A stretch of DNA of 64,000 nucleotides from assembly GCA_018398805.1 (NCBI GenBank), contig JAGFBZ010000737.1, positions 248,001-312,000 of the forward strand, given 5' to 3'. Positions 26,632-38,305 of the stretch are shown here, in pieces; position 1 is the first letter of the stretch; every line of letters begins with the position of its first letter. A model generated the notes under the pieces. That model ran no database searches, was not told the DNA's origin, and worked only from the letters and a program-made list of their open reading frames with translations. Both the position numbers and the translations under genes were made by a program. The DNA comes from Hirundichthys speculiger (taxonomy: Eukaryota > Chordata > Actinopteri > Beloniformes > Exocoetidae).

Positions 26632-29600
26632 GCTGTCATCATGTTTTCCGAAACCTTTTCAACTCAACCAGGAAGATGTAAGAATGACTAAACCAACTGG
26701 AATAGGTTAAAGGAATGTCTTAATCCTATTTTTTATGATAGGATTAAGACACATAATCAGTGACTTTAACTGAAATATGTGGGGTTGTCAAAAAAGGAAA
26801 TGTATAAGGAAAAGGTATAAAAACAAGGTACTACCTGGAGCTTCAGAGAAAAAGGTACCATGTGATACCAGGTAGATTCTTCTGCGAATCTGAAAACAGA
26901 TGAATCTGAAGACAGATGAGGGTTATGGAGATTATAAAACGTAATTAAACCAAACAGTGCAGGTGAAAACTGAAAACATCTGAACTGAAATGTATTTTTA
27001 AATGTTTTTTCTGTTTTGCATAATTGGGTAGGAGTTGCAAGTAAGAGTATTTCTTAACTTGTTGCATATATAGAAAGGTTCTATGCTTGGGCAGTATCAG
27101 ATCAAAGGATAAATGGAAATTTATTTTTTGACAGATTTTTGGGAAGCCCAGTTAGTGGAAACAGTCAAAAACAGAGTCCTTTAACCTCAGTGACTTCCTA
27201 ACTTGTTTGATTCATTGTCATGTGGCTACTTTGGTTGTGTTAATGACCATGCAGCCAAACTAGATTTGACAAGAAGGAAGTGGATTTAGAGACCAAAAGG
27301 TGAAGTGACTCCTTCACGTGGAGGTCTGTTCCTGCTTCAGATCGTTCAAGCACCATTTTAGTATTTTGAGTTAGTCCAGAGAGGATGCTTAGATAAACTG
27401 TCTTGTCTAAGATAACATCCTTCTTAAGTTGCACCAACAGTCAATGAAATACGTCATATTTTGCTTTGGAGCATTAAAGGTCTCCTTTCACAACAAACCG
27501 ATTTAATTCTTGTTTTTTTTTTAATTACCATAGGTCAGTTCAAGTTGCACTTGCATGCTCAACTTCAAAATGCTCTTCTACCCCTGTAGTCTGTATATCA
27601 GCCTGTGATAGGAAACAGCCGGAAACACGAGTGGATCATCAAAGCCGTACCAGCCTACGTCACATTGAACATCAGCTATGCAGGTGGCTCGTAACCCCCT
27701 GGAAAAACATCGTGGGCTGCAGGCTGTAGGTCGCTAACTAGCTAACAAAGAGGAGCTAACAATTCAAAAACATGGCAGAGTTCATGGTCGTGCTATTTGC
27801 AACAGTAACAAATCTACATTGCATGTCTTGCCTAAGAAAGAGGATCTACGGAAGAAATGGTGAGAATGTATTTTCTGAACGCCACTAGCGAAATACAACA
27901 TAACTTTACTTGCGTGTTATGATCATTTCAACCAAAGTAACTATTCAAATTACGGTGCCGACAGTTGCAGATAAGTTGTGCTTAAAACCTGGATCTGTGC
28001 TATCACAATGATCGACCACCAGCTCACAGGCTGTAAATAAAAAACATTTTTGTGTGTTTTGCCATTTGTTGCCGGTTATCTCTATTTAAGTTGACGGAAA
28101 CCAGCTGAAGGAGAACCCACTAGAGGGAGCGTCACAGTGCTGTTAGCCAGTCAGAGGCGAGACGTTTGCATATCATTAATATCAATAAGAGTCCTCTCGT
28201 ACTATCCCCGCCCTCATTTTCACCGAACTATAACAGCTTGAAACAAGACAAACGTAGCACATTTTTCGTTGAAACCAACTCTCAGGGCATTATTTCTAGA
28301 CTAGAGACCACCGTAAAATTACTGAAAATACTAGGGATGCACGATAACTGTTTTTTAAAACCGATACCGATAACCGATAACTTTCAGCTCCTAAAGGCCG
28401 ATACCAATACCGATAACCGATAACACACACATATACCTAAGATCATTACATCAATACTATGAAGAAAATCAAAAATAGTTTTGACTTTTTATATGAACAG
28501 ATATTTATTTTTCCCAGTGAAAAACTATTGGCAAGCCTCTTAAACATTATTTTAAAGCTATCAAACAAACCTATTTGATATCTCATATCAACTTAAATAA
28601 GGTGCATTAATGCACTGATATAAAAAAAAAACTGAAAAAGATTGACATTTAAAGGATTTTGGCTTGTGGTTCCATTTAAATTAATACCTTTAATTAAAGT
28701 AAATGAAGGTTCAGTAGTTTTTATTTTTTAATCTCATGGAAGCTTTAGATGAGAGGAATGAGGGAGAGGAGAGGGAGGGGAGGAGAGGCTGCTGCTGGTT
28801 TGCACATGTTAGCATTAGCTTCCGTTAGCTCACGTTAGCGCGATTTCAAAACTCCATGGAAGCGATTGTTATGTTGTAGGTGGCCGATCAGGTTTTACGT
28901 ATTAAAGCTTGTGTCCAATGTAGAATTCACTCGGAGGATTCGTCACAAATAACCACCAAAATATCTTCTTCTGAAACTTTAATGAAGTTCCGTGCCGCCA
29001 TGTTTGTTGTGATCAGCGCTGTGCTGCAGGCTGCATTCAAGGTGTAACGTAAATTCCCACGTTCCCTCGTTTGCTAGTCGTTCTTTCAGCCTTTTCTATT
29101 TTTTTTTTCCTTTTTTTATGTGTAACATGTGGGAAAATACTGCAAATATCAATTCAAGTCAGCAACTACCAAAATTATGACCGAGTTAACGAGTTGTTTT
29201 CTGGCATGAGGGGGTATTCTTGATTTTCCTTATTGAGTAATCGTTTTTCTGATTATGCCGACGTTACTTGAACATCACATTCACCGCCAGTCATTCAAGG
29301 CTCAGAGGGAGCGAGGCACTGCTGTGTTAACAAAAATATATATGTTATCGGGGCTATTCGTCGTGATATCTGAGTTATCGGAATGACGTCATAATTTCTT
29401 GTTATCGGCCCGATAGTTATCGTGCACCCCTAGAAAATACTATGGAATGAGACCTTTAATTGTTACATTTTATATGCTTACTTTGGGTTCTGTTGTCCAT
29501 GAGCCCAGTGTCTTGTTTCAATGATTCACTACTGTCGCACAAAACGGCTTTCAATTGAGCCCAAAGTATTCTTCTAGGATCTACATTCCAGCAGCCACGG

Positions 29601-30396
29601 TGAGCTGCCTGCAGGGTGCGAGATGCTTATTGGCAAATAACTTTCAAGCATTCAACCGGAGATGAAAACATGAAAGTCAGAGGGGGTTATTTTTGGTCCC
29701 ACAAACCACAGTAAGCCAGAGAGGGTCAGCGATATAAAATCCTCATGTCCACACTGGGAATCTGTTTTGGCCCTGAAATGTAATAAGCGACTAAATGCTG
29801 CTGGGAGAGGTTGCATACACATTACAGCGGGTTTAATGGTGGAACTGCTGGAACCATATTGTCTTTTATTTTTACATAAGATTCAGAAATGGTCATAAAA
29901 AGATTTTTGATCTGTTAAACAAATCTGAAAGATTTCAAATGTTTTCATGAATTGGATTCTTGACCTTGCAGATACTGAGTGCATTAAAACATTCAAGGAT
30001 CGGGGATAGATACGTACCTCCTTAATCAACTGAGCATCTCCAAGCTGCAGAATTTGAAGTAAAAGTTTGTTTGAACCAGCAGTGAAGTGATCAGCACTGC
30101 GATAACAAAGAAAATGTAATTGATCCCAGTTTAGTTTTGCAAACAGGGATAAAACAATTTCTTTAAATGAGTCTCGATTACTATACTTTGTATGTTCAAA
30201 TAAAGATTTAGGCCCTAACTCATCTCTGTTCCAATCTTCTCAGGGCCAGTACTGTGACATCTGCAGCCAGGGCGATAGTGATCGGGCCCATCCCATCACC
30301 AACGCCATTGATGGGACAGAGCGATGGTGGCAGAGCCCACCTCTGTCCCGCAGCACAGAATACAATGAGGTCAACGTGACTTTGGATCTTGGACAG
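23536..30396 (+). CDS. lama5: Laminin subunit alpha 5, 5' end (exons 1-2)
   Basis: Secreted basement-membrane glycoprotein; the alpha chain of the laminin-511/521 heterotrimers. Coding exons are 23536-23805 (90 codons) and 30244-30396 (51 codons), with phase-0 junctions and GT-AG introns. Residues 1-29 are a signal peptide ([14 protein letters not shown] core, likely cut after SVSA). From about residue 37 the laminin N-terminal (LN) domain begins: [33 protein letters not shown], then in exon 2 [24 protein letters not shown] and [11 protein letters not shown]. These match vertebrate alpha-5 rather than alpha-3, and NVT is a potential N-glycosylation site. The start was chosen at the MM directly before the signal peptide. 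The mature protein is about 3,600 residues, so almost all of it lies beyond the window. Confidence 0.96.
23806..25150. other. lama5 intron 1, first part
   Basis: AT-rich intron with no exon or recognised element apart from a short TA/TG repeat near 25119-25150. Confidence 0.6.
25151..25520. mobile_element. Mariner-like MITE, copy 2 (complete)
   Basis: The element proper is 25153-25518 (366 bp), flanked by TA. The ends are cagtcatggaaaatattatt and its near reverse complement (aataattttttccatgactg). The inner pair cattttaatacctggtacc / gtaccaggcattaaaatg extends the inverted repeats. No coding capacity. Internal sequence matches copies at 9598 and 55956. Confidence 0.88.
25561..26549. mobile_element. 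Fold-back hAT-like element (about 215-bp arms)
   Basis: Begins TAGAGCTGGGCAAGAATTCA and ends ttaatcattgcccagcccta. The arms 25561-25775 and about 26338-26549 are inverted copies sharing gattaatcrcgattaatc motifs, aaaggtcacttttatttaaa and aaacacttttaacatcagca. It sits in a TA/TG repeat: the left flank atatatgt against the right flank atatatat fits an 8-bp duplication but is weak evidence in simple repeat. The middle (about 25776-26337) is AT-rich with no transposase. Confidence 0.75.
26550..26625. repeat. (TA)n with GATA interruptions
   Basis: About 75 bp of TA repeat following the fold-back element. Confidence 0.9.
26626..28323. other. lama5 intron 1, middle part
   Basis: No exon recognised. 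Contains a 14-bp perfect hairpin at 26716-26751. The stretch around 27590-28140 is less AT-rich, but its frames are short and unlike known proteins. Confidence 0.5.
26716..26751. repeat. 14-bp perfect hairpin
   Basis: Arms 26716-26729 (TGTCTTAATCCTAT) and 26738-26751 with an 8-base T-rich loop. Confidence 0.85.
28324..29440 (-). mobile_element. hAT-type element, copy 2 (lama5 intron 1)
   Basis: The element proper is 28332-29432 (1101 bp), reverse orientation, tagggatgcacgataactgt to cgatagttatcgtgcacccc(ta). Perfect 8-bp duplication gaaaatac (28324-28331, 29433-29440). The minus strand from 29001 reads [20 protein letters not shown], then a stop soon after: the start of the BED-finger frame with its second cysteine changed. 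Confidence 0.93.
29441..30243. other. lama5 intron 1, last part
   Basis: Unique-looking intron sequence leading to the exon 2 acceptor. Confidence 0.6.
30244..30396 (+). CDS. lama5: lama5 exon 2
   Basis: Acceptor caatcttctcag, donor gtaagc. 51 codons from GQYCDICSQ to NVTLDLGQ, continuing the LN domain without a break from exon 1. The insert [17 protein letters not shown] aligns with the corresponding alpha-5 stretch. Confidence 0.95.
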
Positions 30397-30420
30397 GTAA
30401 GCCTGAAATGTAATGACATA

Positions 30421-30829
30421 CTGTATTTTCCGGACTGTAAGCCACACATTTTTTAGTAGTTTGGCTCGTCCTGCGACTTAGGTTTTGAAGCGACTTATTT
30501 ATTGAAAAATATCCGCTATGTCATCCATGACAACAACAGGGCGTCATCTACACTTGCAACAACTGAACATTGCTACTGAAAAAATTACAAGAGTAAACCA
30601 TAAAGACTGAGAGAACACAAATGTGCCACCCAAAAGAAAAAGCTATACTGAAGAATTAAGAAGAGAGAAGAATTACTGAAGAGTATAAAATATGCAGCTG
30701 AAAACAGTAATGGAGAAGCAGAAAGTTTGGAGTGATCAGAAACTTGTCAGGGACTGAAAAGCAGAGGAAACTCTGACAGCTATGAAAAAAATCAAAGAAG
30801 GCTAACTGGTCTGAAAGCACAATGGGCAG
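30421..30829 (+). mobile_element. Pogo/Tigger-like transposon remnant, truncated by minisatellite
   Basis: Begins tactgtattttccggactgta, a terminal motif seen at ends of fish DNA elements. Further in (about 30625-30830) broken + frames read PPKRKSYTEEL, then SIKYAAENSNGEAESLE, then RRLTGLKAQWAEVEE, the N-terminal DNA-binding region of a pogo/Tigger-type transposase (KRKSYT..FK, KYAAEN.N..AE). Stops and shifts separate the pieces. The 3' part is replaced by the 20-bp repeat array. Confidence 0.65.
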
Positions 30830-31742
30830 AGGTGGAGGAGTGAGTCCACAGGTGGAGGAGTGAGTCCACAGGTGGAGGAGTGAGTCCACAGATGGAGGAG
30901 TGAGTCCACAGATGGAGGAATGAGTCCAGACGGGTGGAGGAGTGAGTCCACAGTTGGAGGAGTGAGTCCACAGGTGGAGGAGTGAGTCCACAGGTGGAGG
31001 AGTGAGTCCAGAGGTGGAGGAGTGAGTCCACAGGTGGAGGAATGAGTCCACAGGTGGAGGAGTGAGTCCACAGGTGAAGGAATGAGTCCACAGGTGAAGG
31101 AATGAGTCCACAGGTGGAGGAGTGAGTCCACAGGTGGAGGAGTGAGTCCAGAGGTGGAGGAATGAGTCCACAGTTGGAGGAATGAGTCCACAGGTGGAGG
31201 AGTGAGTCCACAGGTGGAGGAATGAGTCCAGAGGTGGAGGAGTGAGTCCACAGGTGGAGGAATGAGTCCACAGGTGGAGGAGTGAGTCCACAGGTGAAGG
31301 AATGAGTCCACAGGTGGAGGAGTGAGTCCACAGGTGGAGGAGTGAGTCCACAGGTGGAGTCCACAGGTGGAGGAATGAGTCCACAGGTGGAGGAATGAGT
31401 CCACAGGTGGAGGAGTAAGTCCACAGGTGGAGGAGTGAGTACACAGGTGTAGGAGTGAGTACACAGGTGGAGGAATGAGTCCACAGGTGGAGGAGTAAGT
31501 GAGTCCACAGGTGGAGGAGTAAGTGAGTCCACAGGTGGAGGAGTGAGTCCACAGGTGGAGGAGTGAGTCCACAGGTGGAGGAGTGAGTCCACAGGTGGAG
31601 GAGTGAGTCAGTCCACAGGTGGAGGAGTGAGTCAGTCCACAGGTGGAGGAGTGAGTCCACAGGTGGAGGAGTGAGTCCACAGGTGGAGGAGTGAGTCCAC
31701 CTGTGAAGGAGTGAGTCCACAGGTGGAGGAGTGAGTCCACAG
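30830..31742. repeat. 20-bp minisatellite, about 45 units
   Basis: Unit ggtggaggagtgagtccaca with variants (gaagga, gttgga, gtcaggtcc-type joints, acaggtgtag). It lies 433 bp after the lama5 exon 2 donor. The first unit continues the transposase remnant frame (WAEVEE then stop then VHR), so the array grew from that sequence. Long minus-strand frames of TPPPVDSLLHLWTHSSTCGL are by-products of the 20-bp period. Confidence 0.95.
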
Positions 31743-31895
31743 TGGGTCCTTATGGTGACATATTTGACATATTTGGTAAGTTTATCACTGTTTTTGAACC
31801 TGAGTGAGTTTCACAATTTTGGCTTTTTCTTTTACCCAAAAGCAGATATTTAAATTACTTCTAGCAGATAATAAAATCACTTTTATATACATCAG
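31743..31895. other. Short lama5 intron 2 spacer
   Basis: AT-rich, nothing recognised. Confidence 0.5.
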
Positions 31896-32165
31896 TTAGT
31901 TGTTGGTGGCACTTATGTACCGCTTCATCCACACCATCAAGGTGCCCTCTAAAGCTCAAAGTGCAGGTTTACATTGGCCTCTCATTCACCCATTCACACA
32001 CCAGTGGGCGGCTGCTGCCATGCAAGGTGCTGCCAACCCACTGGGGGCAAGTGAGGGTTCAGTGTCTTGCCCAAGGACACTTTGACATGTGGACAGTTGG
32101 AGCTGGGATCAACCCGCCAACCTTCTAGTGACTGGAATGACCCGCTCTACCAAGCGGTCTGGGAT
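31896..32165. repeat. Fish interspersed repeat (cttgcccaaggacac type)
   Basis: Contains ttcagtgtcttgcccaagga, acatgtggacagttggagct and ccgctctaccaagcggtct, a pattern I recognise as a very common dispersed repeat in teleosts. Family not assigned with confidence; recognition is from memory. Confidence 0.5.
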
Positions 32166-32555
32166 ACGACTTTGCTGGGGTAAATTACATCAACTTAGCA
32201 CAGTCTAAATGTTAAAATGTAATACATTTGTACTCTTTAATTAATTCATTTAATTATAATTAGAATTAATAATTAATTTAATTAATTTACCAACCAATTT
32301 ACCAATTTCCCCAGTGATTTAAGAGAATTAACATCGCCCAAGGCTCAAAGGTTCGCACAATGTCATAGCCATACTCATGAAATCAGTCACTCAAAAACTT
32401 CAGACAATCCAACTTGTAGGCCATAATTAATGTCTACATTAGAGGCGGTTTCTATCAGAGCAGGTAAACCTTAATTGACTGACACATGTAGTGAAGTTGG
32501 AAAGTGACCGAGAGATTCAATGCTGAAGATGGCGAAAGCTGCAATTTACATCAGG
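32166..32555. other. lama5 intron 2 spacer
   Basis: AT-rich (ttaattaattta near 32235-32305), no gene. Confidence 0.5.
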
Positions 32556-32765
32556 GCCCAAAAGCTACTCTTTTTTTTTTTGGCACCAGTGGCCTTTATC
32601 GACAGCAAAGACAGTTAGGAAGGAGGGCAGAGAGAGAACAGGGAGGACATGCAGCACGGTCATACGGGTCAGGAGTCGAGCCTGCGACTGCCGCGTCGAG
32701 GACCGCAGCCCCTGCACACGGTTCATCCGCTCCAACCTTTGCGCCACCGGGCAGCCCACCAAAAA
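32556..32765 (-). repeat. SINE-like repeat
   Basis: T-run then ggcagagagagaacagggag, catgcagcacggtcatacgg and gtcgagcctgcgactgccgc, with agcctgcgac resembling a tRNA-type B-box context. Typical of tRNA-derived fish SINE-like repeats; tentative. Confidence 0.4.
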
Positions 32766-33310
32766 CACCACAGCCAGGCTCAAACTGTAGGGTAGTGCAT
32801 TCAGCAGATGGATTTGACGGCATGAATGTTGGTTCACCAGAAACAGCAAACTGCAAACAGTAAAGCCTTGGTGGCACTGGCACCACCTGTGGTCCAGTTT
32901 TGCAGTGTTTTGTTTGGACCTCAAGTTCCACAGGGATTGTTTTAAAAACAGGTGCCGATGGATTTAAAGACATATATCTTCCCATGTCTTGTTCTGTCTA
33001 GAATTAAATGTTTAAAGCAGAAGAAAATAACTTTCATTGTAAAATATCAGGTACAGTTGTCTTACAGCGAAACATTTGATTATTTTTAGGACCTATTATT
33101 GAGCTTTCAGACCCATCCGGGCCTGCTGTTCTCAGACACTGACAAAGCAACTTCTGAATACTGGGGTGTCGCGTGATGACGACAGCTGTGTATCACTTTA
33201 TGCCACTTGTCACGTATCAACAATAAATTGAGACTAACTCAGAGCTGTTTCAGTTTTGCACATTTTGTACTGCAAACATCATGGCAGAGGTAAATAAAAA
33301 ACCAAAGAAA
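32766..33310. other. lama5 intron 2 spacer
   Basis: No exon seen. The block 33090-33235 is less AT-rich but has no laminin-like frame. Confidence 0.45.
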
Positions 33311-33731
33311 ACTAGAATAGCACTCAGAGAGCGCAGACCTCTGCCAAGCGCAACAATTCCCCCATATAGCGATTTACAGATTGTGGTAAAATCTGCCTTC
33401 TGGATCAGATCTGGATCAGCCTTTGAAATTTGATAGAGGTTTCCATTGTCAATCCCTGAGTGAAATTTCATGAGTTTTGGGCAATAATTAACGGAGATAT
33501 TGAGAAACAAATTTTTCAGCCCCATTGACCACAATGTTATCAAAAATTTGAAAGTGATCCAGAATCCATTTTTTTCTGGATCACACCCAAAATGAAATCA
33601 GTTCTTCCTTTTTTACATTTCTGACAACTCCTGAAAGTGTCATCAAAATCCATCCATAACTTTTTGAGTTATCTTGGAACACAGACAGACAGATAAACGC
33701 CAGCAAAAACATAATCTCCTTGCCGGAGGTA
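33311..33731. repeat. CTCCGCCAAGG-family repeat, copy B
   Basis: Reads from agaatagcactcagagagcg (relative of the inner edge of copy C) to ctccttgccggaggtaata. Shares ttgaaatttgatagaggttt, aattaacggagatattgaga and actttttgagttatct with copies at 6141 and 46877. Degenerate, no coding capacity. Confidence 0.8.
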
Positions 33732-35690
33732 ATAATAATGACAGGATGAAGGGAAGGAAAGACTAGAGAGTGATGAGCAAAGCAAGAATAAATCTCTGGC
33801 ACACGTTCACTTGGTCAGCAGCCAAAAAAAAAAAAAAAACATAGTTGGCAAGAATGCTGAAGAAAAGATGAATCACTGACTGAAAAACATGTCTGTCACA
33901 AAATCATTCACTGATACTTGTGTAAACGTCTTACTTGCTTGGTTGATATCTTCGTCAACCCTGCTTCTATTTAACGGCTGGTATAAACACATTCACGTCT
34001 AGAATGGTGATCAACGTTTAAATGCCCAGCATGCCAGTCGGGGGTGCCAAAAATATCAAAATTAAAAAGTTGTTCAGGATTGTTTTAAAACGGATGAATG
34101 GTTCAAATCTCTTCACACAGAGACACGTTAGCACGATGTTGATGAATGAGTCGCAGCCTGCTTGTGCTCTTTTTTTTTTAATCCATCAGCTTCTCTGTGC
34201 CGTTCCTGTGTTTGACTTCCTGCCAGATCCTTTAACACAACATCTCTCCTTGGGCTGAAATGACTTTGTAAAAGGTACCTGTGTCAGGTTTGAGCAAACA
34301 TGCAGGGGAAAGACTTCTAGTGGTTGTTTTGAATTCTTTTTTTTTTTTTTTTAGGACACTGCAGTTGGGATGAGTCTGAATCTCAGCTACAGTTAAAACC
34401 ACAGGCTCAATGGGGTTTAAAATGTTATGTGACTGTTTTACGTCACGTGGAGGTTTAACACGGGTTTAGGCGCTGAATCTCAACTAAGCTAGCAGCAGTG
34501 CAGTTAGCCCTCTGTGTCTTTGAACAATTGCTCCTGAAAGTAGTTTTTTGTGGGAGGCTCTCCTGCTTGAGTGGCTTCCTCATTCATCAGTGAAGAGACA
34601 CACACTTGCACAAACCAACACACACACACATGAACATTCAAGTGTGTGTGGACAGTGATGTGTCTATACTCTTTTCCTTGTGTCTTTGGTAAGTGTCTTT
34701 TCTTTGATAGTTTTCTGTTTTCTCACGCACGTTTGCACTTTCATGACACTATTTAATACTTCCTGGAGTTTCCAGGCAACGATAATGAGGTCAGGCTCAA
34801 AAGTGGCTCTAATGATTCTCAATTTCTGCATAAAGAGAAAAGAGTTTTGATGCCCTGCACCACTGTTTGATAGAATTTTCAAACAAGTTTAATATTTAGG
34901 TCTTAAACTAGCGGGAGAGAGCCACAGACAAACATGTCCATCAGGATGCAACCAGCTGAGATAAATTGAGGGGGAGGGTCTCCAGTTACCAGGTTAAAGT
35001 TTTGTCTTTAAAGAATGTAGGTGGGGGTTGATGGCCAGGGATTAGTTTGTGTCAGTGACAGGCTGTAGAAAGGCTGCTCAAGACCCCTCCCACCCCCCCC
35101 CCCCACCACCTAACCCCCATCCCACTCTAAATGAATGGAAAAAGAGAGAGATTGGAATTTCAGTTTACTTGTCTCAACATGTAGAGACTTGTTGAATTAC
35201 CCCCAACTCTGTCTCTGCCCTTCTAGAAAAAAGAAAAATCACATCCGGCACAATTAGGTGCACACATCCATCCAAATACCTGCTGATCTCTTGTCATGCC
35301 AAGAGGCCTTTTAATTCCAATGAATAAATCTGAGTGTGATAGCATGATATTTTAGAAAACCAGTCAAGGAAGGTCTTTCTCCTGTTGCAGAACGATAATG
35401 TGCTCATGGATCAATGTTGAGATATGAATACAGATGCACACGACACCTCGCAATGGCTCACACCAGTTCTGGACTTCTCTAAAATATAGTCAAAGTCGAA
35501 TATTAGTAGGAGGGAAAGAATTGAAGGGCAAAGATTATTGCATTAACAATAAAGATTATCGTATGAGCTCATTCTGGTTCCACAGTTGTTTTATATACGC
35601 AGTAGAGTTTGTGCTGTAAGTTAGAGTAGTGTTTTGTGTGTGTGCGTGTATAGTTTCATTCTTCAGAAGTGTGATAGTGGAGAAATTGTT
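33732..35690. other. lama5 intron 2, no gene recognised
   Basis: Unique-looking DNA with homopolymer runs (A near 33823-33839; T near 34337-34352; C near 35090-35104) and CA-rich stretches near 34615-34630. Confidence 0.5.
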
Positions 35691-36790
35691 ATTACAGGTA
35701 GGGGTGCACGATAACTATCGGGCCTATAACAGGAAATGATGACGTCATTCCGATAAGTCCGATATCACGACGAATAGCCCCGATAACATATATATTTCTG
35801 TCAACACGGCAGTGCCTCGCTCCCTCTGAGTCTTGAATGACCGGCAGTAAATTTTATGTTTAAGTAACATCGGCATAATCAGAAAAACGAATTCTCAATC
35901 AGGAAAATCAAGAATACCCCCTCATGCCAGAAAACAACTTGTTAAGTTGCTAACTTGAATCAATATTCGCAGTATTTTCCCTCATGTTACACATAAAAAA
36001 GAAAAAAAAATAGAAAAGGCTTGAAAGAACGACTAGCAAATGAGGGAACATCGGAATTTACGTTACACCTTGAATGCAGCATGAGCACAGCGTGCTGATC
36101 ACAACAAACATGCCGCGGATGGCAAGGAACCTTCTTAAAGTTTCAGAAGAAAATAGTTTGGTGGTTATTTGTGACGAATGCTCCAAGCCAATTCTACGAG
36201 GAGGGAAGCACAAGCTTTGACACGTAAACCTGATCAGCCACCTACAACATAACAATCGCTTCCATGGAGTTTTGAAACCGCGCTAATGCGAGCTAATGCT
36301 AACGTGTGCTAGCCAGCAGCAGTCTCTCTTCCCCTCCCCTCATCTCTCTCATCTAAAGCTTCCATGAGATAAAAAAAAAATCACTGAACCTCATTTACTT
36401 TAATTAAAGGTATTAATTTAAATGGAACCACAAGTCAAAATCCTTTAAATATCAATCTTTTTCAGTTAGTAATTCTGATGCATGTATTTCCATCAGTTCA
36501 AGGAACCTTTTTTTTTTTATATCAGTCAGTAATGCAGCTATTTAAGTTAATGTGTGAGATATCAAATAGGTTTGTTTGATAGCTTTAAGAAAATGTTTGA
36601 GAGTTTTGACAATAGTTTTTCAATGGAAAAAATAAATTTCTGTTCATTTAAAGAGTCCAAAACTATTTTTGATTTTGTTCATAGTATTGATGTAATGATC
36701 TTAGGTATTATGTGTGTGGTTATCGGTTATCGGTATCGGTTTTAAACGTTTTAAACGTTTTAAACGGTTTAGTGCATCCCTAATTACAGG
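35691..36790 (+). mobile_element. hAT-type element, copy 3 (lama5 intron 2)
   Basis: The element proper is 35699-36782 (1084 bp). Perfect 8-bp duplication attacagg (35691-35698, 36783-36790). The 3' end has gained a ttttaaacg triplication before the terminus. Carries the best-preserved BED-finger start, 36119-36220. Confidence 0.94.
36119..36220 (+). pseudogene. BED zinc-finger fragment of a hAT transposase
   Basis: 33 codons from ATG to TGA: MARNLLKVSEENSLVVICDE followed by CSKPILRGGKHKL. The CDEC pair is the first zinc-ligand pair of a BED finger. After the stop, another frame gives LISHLQHNN, placing the histidine pair where a BED finger needs it. All five copies share this region, with CGA-to-TGA and TGC-to-TCC decay in some. 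It is a relic of the autonomous element's first exon, not a working gene. Confidence 0.7.
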
Positions 36791-37226
36791 TAAAGGGGAG
36801 CAGGGATGGAAAAAAAACAGAACAAGAATTTCCGCCAAAGACAGGAGGGGTTGGTATGTGGGGTTATGAGAGGAAAGAGGGCTCAACATGGGTCATGGAT
36901 TTTTAGGTGAAGAAGAGTGAAAGAAGGCGAAGGCATGTAAAGAGAAGGAGATGACAGAGGAAAATACAGGGATGCTTGGCCGTCTCAGTAGGCTATTATT
37001 AGAGCACCGGATGGGTTTCAGTGGGGAAGGTGTGTGTGTGTGTGTGTGTGTGTGTGCATGCTGTTCAGGTGACTCACTCCTAGAGTACAAATGTAGTTTC
37101 TTGTAATCAAATCTGCCAACAGCTTCAGCCTTAAGCCTTGAACTGCATGAAGCTCTGCAGTTTCAGTGGTTTGGTGCTCAGCAGTAGATAGATATGGATA
37201 TTATAGAGCAGGTAGCATCATCCTGA
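36791..37226. other. lama5 intron 2 spacer with (GT)n
   Basis: Contains a GT repeat at about 37029-37055; nothing else recognised. Confidence 0.55.
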
Positions 37227-37707
37227 TACAGTAATCCCCCACACTTCGCAGTTAATGGGGGCTGTGGCCCCCCGCGAATGGTGAAAACCGCGATGTGGAT
37301 GTACATGTACATGTACATACAGTATACATGTTCCCGTGAACGCAAAATCTATGGAAGGTACACTCACTTTGACGATCTCTCCTCTGTGTGTGGCTGACGA
37401 AGAGCAAGAGATGGAAGATGGAGGGACGTCAGCCAATCAGCTTACAGATAACTGACGGCACAGTAATGATCCCGTCATAGCAACCAATCACAGGCCTCGA
37501 TATTCATTCATGGGGGTCTCCCCGTCGGCTCTTGTTGCTTCCCGAGACTTGTTCTTGATGTGATGTGTTTCGCTTCAGGCTCGCGCGCTTCGTTTGAATT
37601 TTTTTCAATTTTTTTTCGAATATTTTTTTTCTATGAATATTTTTGAAACTTCCGCGATGTACTGAGACTGTGATTGCTGAGACCGCGAAGTGTGGGGGAT
37701 TACTGTA
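37227..37707. mobile_element. Tigger-like MITE, copy 1
   Basis: The element proper is 37229-37705 (477 bp), flanked by TA. Begins cagtaatcccccacacttcg and ends cgaagtgtgggggattactg, a perfect 20-bp inverted pair. The inner part (gcaagagatggaagatggag, cagccaatcagc, aatcacaggcctc, ttcttgatgtgatg) matches 59553-60338. CAGTAATCC termini and TA duplication fit pogo/Tigger elements. Confidence 0.88.
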
Positions 37708-38305
37708 CTTCTGTAATATTAATAGAAAAAGACTGACTCTGCCGCTCTTTGTCCAGCCCTCGAGGGTCATCTACCTGAAAAAACTTACATATTATGCTTC
37801 ACATCACTGCAGCACCTCCTTCAGCTAGTGGTCTTTTCTGATTGTTCAGATGACCCAGTGAAAACATTTTTATAACCTTCTTCTTTTAAAGAATAAGCTC
37901 TTTAAGAGGTTTTCAAAGTGTTAACAGAAAAAGTTACCCAAGAATTAGATGACCAGAGTTAAGGGGACTTCTTACTGTTGTAGTCATGCAAGAGTTTCAT
38001 TTGAAGAATCTTCTGCCTAATATTACAAAAAAAAAAAAAACCTTAAAAAACTGTCCACATCTGTCTATTTTTTATCCAAAGTAAAAAGAAACTTGTTTAA
38101 AAGTTGAACAAACTCACTTTAAAAAGGTGTGCAAAAAGGCATGTATGCGTGCACACACCCATATTTACAAAGACACGGTTCTTTGTATGAAGTGCATGAT
38201 TACTGCAGACTTCTCATGCAGAAAAAAGATGCAATTGATTGAGTTTATATATCTGCTAGACAGCTGGCAGCCGTCTCTCAGCTCACTGGAACATAATATA
38301 CCAGC
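37708..38305. other. lama5 intron 2 spacer
   Basis: AT-rich, with an A-run near 38028-38040. No gene. Confidence 0.5.

Noticed and set aside
30656..31740. Minus-strand frames up to 354 codons repeating TPPPVDSLLHLWTHSSTCGL
   Set aside because: A product of the 20-bp minisatellite; all three minus frames are open at once.
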